The notes beneath the pieces were generated by a model. That model was given only the letters and a program-made list of their open reading frames with translations. It was not told the DNA's origin and did no database searches. DNA of 10,177 nucleotides from AP-16 sp036395835 (GTDB taxonomy: Bacteria > Pseudomonadota > Alphaproteobacteria > Rhizobiales > Xanthobacteraceae): positions 1 through 10,177 of the forward strand of contig DASWCW010000195.1 of the NCBI GenBank assembly GCA_036395835.1. The letters are read 5' to 3'. Of this stretch, positions 6,648-10,177 are shown piece after piece (the first letter of the stretch is position 1; each line of letters begins with the position of its first letter). The position numbers were made by a program, and so were the translations under genes.

Positions 6648-8471
6648 CTAGGCCGCACGCATCTCGCGAATGAAGTGGTCAATCTGCTCGCGCAGAGTGC
6701 CCGACTGCGACGTCAAATCCACCGACGCGGCCTTGAGCTCGCTGGCCTTCGCCGCCGCCTCGGCCGCTTCCTCGGTGACGCTGCTCACGCTGCCGTTGAT
6801 CATCTGCGCCCCGGAATATGCCGCACTGATGTTGGCGCTGATGTCCTGGGTGGCCGCGTGCTGGCGTTGCACCGCGGCCGCCGTCCCGGCCGAAATGGCA
6901 TTGACCCGCTCGATGGTCGTCGAAATCGAGCCGATGGCGCCGACGACCTCGTTGGTTGCGCTCTGCACCATGTTGATCTGCGTCGAGATCTCCTCGGTCG
7001 CCCTCGCCGTCTGCGCGGCAAGCAGCTTGACCTCCTGCGCCACCACCGAGAAACCTCTACCGGCATCGCCGGCCCTGGCGGCTTCGATGGTGGCATTGAG
7101 CGCCAACAAGTTTGTCTGCGCGGCGACCGCGCTGATGAGGCCCAGCACCTCGCCGATCTTGCCCGTCGCGTCTCGCAATGCCTCGATTTTTTCTTCGATC
7201 CGCGTGGTCTCGGCCACCGCCTGGCGCGCGACCCGCGAGGCTTGCGAGACCTGGACCTCGATCTCGGAAATCGACGCCGTGAGCTCGTCGGTCGCGGCTG
7301 ATATCGTCTTGACGTTGGTGGTTGCGTCGGACACGGCGATGCGCGCGGAATCCGCCTGCCGCGTCGTGCGCTTGGCCAGATCCGCCATGAGGCCGGCATT
7401 GCCGGCGATGCCCGCCGCGGTCCTTGCCACCTCGTGCGCAACAGCCTTCACCGAGCGCTCGAGTTGAGTTGCCAGGTCACGCAAGGCTTCCTGGCGCTCG
7501 GTCGCCGCGGTTGCCGCCGCCTGCTCCCGTTCGCGCAGCAGCGCCTCCTCTCCGGCGCGCTCCGCCTCCAGCGCGGCCTTGGCCGCGCCCAGCTCATCGC
7601 GCGCCATCTTGCGGGAAATCAGCACGAACATCAGCATTGCCGCCGCGATGAGCACCAACGCCGTCAGCAATATCGCGAGCGAGGAAGAGCGGGCCCCAGC
7701 CATGATACGTGCCGAATCGGTGTTGTCCCAGGTGAGGCTCGCGCGAAAAAGCGGCGTACCGCTCGGCGCTTTCACCACGACGCTGCCGCCCAGGCTTTTG
7801 CTCGGGTCCGGGAGGCGGTAATGATCGAGCTCGCTCAGCCGGCGCGTCCCGTCCGCGCTGTCAAAAGCGACCTGCATGCCGAGCCGGTCATCGAGGTTGC
7901 GCAGGGCGTGCAGCGGATCGACGTGAAGCGCCAGATAGCCGAGGAGCTTGAGACCGCCGACGGGTACGACGATGGACAATCGCGGTTGATCCGCATCGAT
8001 CCAGACGTGACGCAGCTGGGCAAACCGGTCGTTGCCCTGCCGGGCCGCCAAGAGACGGGATAGTTCGACGGGACCGCCCACGCCGCCGCCCGCGTGCTCG
8101 GCCATCAAGGTGCCGTCGACGTGATAGACGGTAATGCCGAGAAGCGAGATCCGGCCCGACGTAACCACGTTGCGACGCGAGGAATCGGGGATCAGCCGTC
8201 TAAGCTCATCGGCCGCCCCGGCTGCGACGGCTTTGCGAAGCGGAGCCTCCTGGGCAATATCGGATGCCAGGTCGCCCACGGCGTCGGCAAACTGCTGCCA
8301 TACCAAGTCGGCGACGTATCGGTTGACGATGTAGCCGACATGGCCGAGCTGCGACTCCTGCGTCGCCCGTTCGTAACGCACCATGGCGAAATACACCGCC
8401 GCCAAGGCGGACATGCACGCGAACATCGCCAACGCAATGAGAACTCCGAGAAACCTGTGGCGACGAGCCAT
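6648..8471 (-). CDS. Methyl-accepting chemotaxis protein, transmembrane, no HAMP domain
   Basis: A 607-residue chemoreceptor of the inner membrane that would pass a signal to CheA/CheW. TM1 is residues 7-29, a periplasmic sensor spans about 30-262, and TM2 is 265-286. A charged, Ala/Glu-rich coiled coil (about 290-340) follows where a HAMP domain is usual; I see no HAMP pattern. The signalling coiled coil runs from about 340 to 600. Its hairpin tip is unmistakable: GKIGEVLGLISAVAAQTNLLALNATIEAARAG, with GRGFSVVAQEVKLLA after it (437-485). The sensor looks CACHE-like (ITVYHVDGTLMAEH at 113-126, then a second alpha/beta segment), but I cannot name the ligand. No CheR/CheB-tethering pentapeptide ends the protein. 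The gene lies 30 bases after a rhodanese gene on the same strand, so the two may share a message. The ribosome site before ATG 8471 is weak. No other che genes are in the window, as for a scattered receptor. Confidence 0.93.
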   Translation of the reverse strand: MARRHRFLGVLIALAMFACMSALAAVYFAMVRYERATQESQLGHVGYIVNRYVADLVWQQFADAVGDLASDIAQEAPLRKAVAAGAADELRRLIPDSSRRNVVTSGRISLLGITVYHVDGTLMAEHAGGGVGGPVELSRLLAARQGNDRFAQLRHVWIDADQPRLSIVVPVGGLKLLGYLALHVDPLHALRNLDDRLGMQVAFDSADGTRRLSELDHYRLPDPSKSLGGSVVVKAPSGTPLFRASLTWDNTDSARIMAGARSSSLAILLTALVLIAAAMLMFVLISRKMARDELGAAKAALEAERAGEEALLREREQAAATAATERQEALRDLATQLERSVKAVAHEVARTAAGIAGNAGLMADLAKRTTRQADSARIAVSDATTNVKTISAATDELTASISEIEVQVSQASRVARQAVAETTRIEEKIEALRDATGKIGEVLGLISAVAAQTNLLALNATIEAARAGDAGRGFSVVAQEVKLLAAQTARATEEISTQINMVQSATNEVVGAIGSISTTIERVNAISAGTAAAVQRQHAATQDISANISAAYSGAQMINGSVSSVTEEAAEAAAKASELKAASVDLTSQSGTLREQIDHFIREMRAA

Positions 8472-8501
8472 TGCGGAGGATGGTCCCGGCGTCCGACGCG
8501 A

Positions 8502-8924
8502 TCAGCGAACCAGCGGCAAATGTCGGTCCCGCCATTCCTGGAGCCCGAGCGCGTAATAATAGACTTTGGTGTAGCCCCACTCGACGGCTCTTGCGCTTGC
8601 CTTGGCCGCCCGGCCGCACTTCACGCCGTTGCAATAGAAAAGAACCGGCGTGTCCCTGGATTTGACGTGGCGAGCCAGGGTCGCCTCGTTGGCGATGTCG
8701 GTGTCGATCAGGTTGATTGCGCCTTCGATGTGACCGGCCTCGTAGTCGGCGACCGTGCGATTGTCGACGATGACGACCTGATCCGTCTTCTGGACGAGGT
8801 CGATGACGCCATCGGCATTCACGGTGCGCGCGCCCTGGATCTCGAGCGGCGCATCCTCGGCATGTGCCGCAGCCAGCCCGAACGCCAGAGCGATCGCCAT
8901 GGTCAAGAATAACAGCCCGCGCAT
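8502..8924 (-). CDS. Exported single-domain rhodanese-like protein
   Basis: A 140-residue protein predicted to act in the periplasm. The N-terminus MRGLLFLTMAIALAFGLAAAHA is a signal peptide with a probable cut after Ala22 (AHA|ED). The rest is one rhodanese domain: VVIVDNRTVADYEAGHIEGAINL (50-72) and the active-site loop FYCNGVKCGRA (96-106), with Cys98 as the likely persulfide-carrying residue and Cys103 nearby. It ends with the GLQEW segment (127-131). Rhodaneses move sulfane sulfur, for instance from thiosulfate to cyanide or thiols; the natural donor and acceptor are unknown here. The start at 8924 is set by GGAGAGGA (plus-strand 8931-8938) six bases upstream and by the signal peptide; an extension to 9044 would put 40 polar residues before it. 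The chemoreceptor gene follows 30 bases downstream. Divergent from the DUF3775 gene across 180 bases. Confidence 0.9.
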   Translation of the reverse strand: MRGLLFLTMAIALAFGLAAAHAEDAPLEIQGARTVNADGVIDLVQKTDQVVIVDNRTVADYEAGHIEGAINLIDTDIANEATLARHVKSRDTPVLFYCNGVKCGRAAKASARAVEWGYTKVYYYALGLQEWRDRHLPLVR

Positions 8925-9043
8925 GGGATATCCTCTCCGGGTTCGAGCATGCCCGACCCCGCGCTGCGGACGCATTGTGCCGCTCAAGCCGAGAACTATT
9001 CCGATTTCGTAAACAAACCGCGAATGGCCGGCGAACCCCGCCA

Positions 9044-9057
9044 TTGATATTTCTCAA
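9044..9057. promoter_or_regulatory. FNR/FixK-type box (TTGA-N6-TCAA)
   Basis: TTGATATTTCTCAA matches the half-sites of the FNR/FixK/Anr class (TTGAT-N4-ATCAA) with one deviation, and its dyad extends to CATTGA-N6-TCAATG (9042-9059). It lies between divergent genes: its centre is about 54 bases before the DUF3775 ATG and 126 before the rhodanese ATG. The stretch towards DUF3775 is very GC-rich and not promoter-like, whereas the stretch towards the rhodanese is AT-richer (around 8996-9017). Activation of the rhodanese-chemoreceptor unit is the more natural reading. An exact TTGA-N6-TCAA is expected by chance about once in 65 kb of even composition, so chance is not excluded. Confidence 0.45.
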
Positions 9058-9060
9058 TGC

Positions 9061-9076
9061 CGGCGCCGCGGCGCCG
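9061..9076. repeat. Perfect 16-base GC palindrome in the DUF3775 leader
   Basis: CGGCGCCGCGGCGCCG equals its own reverse complement and is also CGGCGCCG twice. It lies 14 bases before the ribosome site of the DUF3775 gene. It could be an operator, a leader hairpin, or a chance product of GC-rich sequence. Another dyad, AATGGC (9023-9028) with GCCATT (9040-9045), shares bases with the FNR/FixK-type dyad. Confidence 0.55.
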
Positions 9077-9090
9077 CTCATCCTCGTTCC

Positions 9091-9096
9091 AGGAGG
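9091..9096 (+). promoter_or_regulatory. Shine-Dalgarno of the DUF3775 gene
   Basis: AGGAGG stands eight bases before ATG 9105 and fixes that start over the in-frame ATG at 9057, whose extra 16 residues would be translated from the GC palindrome. Confidence 0.85.
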
Positions 9097-9104
9097 GATG
9101 TGGC

Positions 9105-9557
9105 ATGCGCACGACCGAATTCGAGAGCACCGACCGGGTCGCCGGGGCGCCGGCGCTGTCGGTCTCGCCCGAAAAGGTGTTCTACATCATCGCCAAGGCC
9201 CGCGAGTTCGACGTCAAGGACGTGGTCACCGATCCGGATTCATCCTCCAACGCCGCGGACGACGCCATGCTGTCCGTGCTCGAGGATCACAACGACGATC
9301 CCGTATTCGACGAGCTCACCGGCTTCATCAACGCGCTCGACGAGGACGAGCAGATCGACCTCGTGGCGCTTACCTGGTTCGGGCGGGAGGACAACGGGGT
9401 GGAGGATTGGGACGAGCTGCGCACGGAGGCCTCACGTGCCCACAATAAGCGCACCGCGGCCTACCTGCTCGGCATGCCCTTGCTGGGCGACCACCTGGAG
9501 GAGGCGCTCTCGCAGTTCGGCTATTCCCACGAGGATTACGAAATGGGCCGGCGCTGA
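9105..9557 (+). CDS. DUF3775 domain protein, function unknown
   Basis: A 150-residue soluble, acidic protein without signal peptide or membrane segment. I recognise it as DUF3775 from the C-terminal half: LDEDEQIDLVALTWFGRED (78-96), WDELRTEASRAHNKRTAAYLLGMP (102-125) and LLGDHLEEALSQFGYS (126-141). The N-terminal half starts with LSVSPEKVFYIIAKAREFDVKD (18-39) and an Asp-rich loop (about 43-69). The family is, to my knowledge, found mainly in Alphaproteobacteria and has no assigned role; I see no catalytic motif. It is monocistronic here: divergent from the rhodanese gene and convergent with the DinB-family gene. The leader holds a 16-base palindrome. I infer a small house-keeping or stress-related protein but the sequence does not show this. 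Confidence 0.88.
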   Translation: MRTTEFESTDRVAGAPALSVSPEKVFYIIAKAREFDVKDVVTDPDSSSNAADDAMLSVLEDHNDDPVFDELTGFINALDEDEQIDLVALTWFGREDNGVEDWDELRTEASRAHNKRTAAYLLGMPLLGDHLEEALSQFGYSHEDYEMGRR

Positions 9558-9605
9558 GGCGCTCGCGGCCCAGGGCGGGATCATCACGCAAGAGCGCAGC
9601 CGCAA

Positions 9606-9644
9606 ACGCTTTCCCCCTCCTTGCGGGAGAGGGTTTCCGAGCGT
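9606..9644. terminator. Bipartite hairpin between convergent genes (terminator or REP-like element)
   Basis: The inner stem pairs CCCCTCC (9614-9620) with GGAGAGGG (9626-9633) around loop TTGCG, with one bulged A (9630). The outer stem pairs ACGCT (9606-9610) with AGCGT (9640-9644), separated by an internal loop. It sits 49 bases after the DUF3775 stop and 38 after the DinB-family stop, so it could end both transcripts. There is no long T-run in either direction. The CCCTCTCCCGC style is common in dispersed palindromes of rhizobial genomes, so a REP-like repeat is an alternative. Confidence 0.5.
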
Positions 9645-9681
9645 GCCTCCGCGCCGAAGCTCGCTTCCAGCAAATAAAATC

Positions 9682-10177
9682 TCAAGCGCTCGCCGGCAGG
9701 ATTGTCAGGTCGGTGTCGCTCGGCCGGATGCCGCATTGGGTGATCATGCAGTGCACCTGGCCGCGGTGGTGGGTCTGGTGATTGAAGAAATGCGTCACCA
9801 GGATCCATTTCGGCCGCGTGATCTTCTTTTGCGCCGCGCCCGAAAACCAGGTCAGCTCGCCTTCGAGCCAACGCGGGTCGAGCGCTTGCGACCAGCGCAC
9901 GATCACCTCGTCGAAGCTTTCGCGTTCGCGCCTGAGGTCCTGCCAATCCGGATAATGGCCGGTGGATTCCTTCATGCCGCCCGCCGGCTTGTCCGTGCCG
10001 GCGAACCGGTGCATCCAGATGCGGTCGCCCCACAACAGGTGATTGAGCGTTCCGTGGATCGAGCCGAAGAAGGCACCGCGCTCGCGCTTGCGATCCTCGT
10101 CGGACAGCCGATCGGCGCAGCCGTAGAGATTCTGGTTTTGCCAGCGATTGTATTTCGCCATCCTGTCCACGAATGGC
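9682..10177 (-). CDS. DinB-family protein (probably 5'-truncated by window edge)
   Basis: A four-helix-bundle protein of the DinB/YfiT superfamily, predicted cytosolic, a probable metal-dependent thiol-transfer or hydrolase fold of unknown substrate. Counting from a GTG at 10170 gives 162 residues. GAFFGSIHGTLNHLLWGDRIWMHRF (32-56) supplies His44, and HFFNHQTHHRGQVH (127-140) supplies His131 and His135, the expected metal-binding triad. The name comes from a damage-inducible gene of Bacillus and does not imply DNA polymerase IV. The frame stays open to the window edge (residues PF before the GTG), and relatives usually have a few more residues before the YNRW segment. The real start may therefore lie outside; a Met at 10161 (MAKYNRW) is the other in-window choice. 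It converges on the DUF3775 gene. Confidence 0.87.
   Translation of the reverse strand, partial: PFVDRMAKYNRWQNQNLYGCADRLSDEDRKRERGAFFGSIHGTLNHLLWGDRIWMHRFAGTDKPAGGMKESTGHYPDWQDLRRERESFDEVIVRWSQALDPRWLEGELTWFSGAAQKKITRPKWILVTHFFNHQTHHRGQVHCMITQCGIRPSDTDLTILPASA

Noticed and set aside
8206..9081. Minus-strand frame of 291 codons over the rhodanese and the chemoreceptor start
   Set aside because: It is out of frame with both recognised proteins and is Arg/Gly-rich without domains.
1..10177. CRISPR array, insertion sequence, toxin-antitoxin pair or phage defence genes
   Set aside because: I looked for regularly spaced repeats, transposase or nuclease motifs and paired small genes and saw none; the recognised genes are transport, metabolic, sensory and small conserved proteins.

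Overview
The window is a GC-rich chromosomal segment of a proteobacterium. My best guess is Alphaproteobacteria, order Hyphomicrobiales, something like Bradyrhizobium or Rhodopseudomonas. The reasons are the DUF3775 protein, the style of the other proteins, and an FNR/FixK-type palindrome. This is inferred from protein style, not from a marker gene. I see no rRNA, complete tRNA, CRISPR array, transposase or phage gene.

Layout. (A) Bases 1-3900, plus strand: an RND efflux permease whose start lies outside the window, overlapping by 11 bases a 3-hydroxybutyrate dehydrogenase of the SDR family. (B) 3901-4386: a gene-free stretch, AT-richer than its surroundings. It ends in an isolated 3' end of a tRNA or tmRNA (T-arm, acceptor strand, CCA) without a matching 5' half, followed by a 15-base tandem repeat. 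This looks like an integration-site scar or a decayed RNA gene. (C) 4387-6459, minus strand: lrgA, lrgB and a zinc-less quinone-oxidoreductase-like enzyme. They are packed as one operon (ATGA overlap, then TGA-G-ATG). (D) 6648-8924, minus strand: an exported single-domain rhodanese, followed 30 bases later by a HAMP-less membrane chemoreceptor. (E) 8925-9104: a divergent regulatory region with an FNR/FixK-type box and a perfect 16-base GC palindrome. (F) 9105-9557, plus strand: a small acidic DUF3775 protein. (G) 9558-9681: a hairpin between convergent genes. (H) 9682 to the right edge, minus strand: a DinB-family protein, probably cut by the window end.

How the genes work together. RND and 3-hydroxybutyrate dehydrogenase are probably co-transcribed, and an adaptor gene is expected to the left. 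LrgAB is a two-part membrane system linked to pyruvate or overflow metabolism and to cell lysis. Its coupled oxidoreductase may act on redox stress in the same condition. The rhodanese and chemoreceptor may respond together to a redox, low-oxygen or sulfur cue, if the FNR/FixK-type box is real.

I found no clear new defence or mobile system. The observations most worth checking are the tRNA/tmRNA 3' scar, the FNR/FixK-type box, and the two unusual gene pairings.
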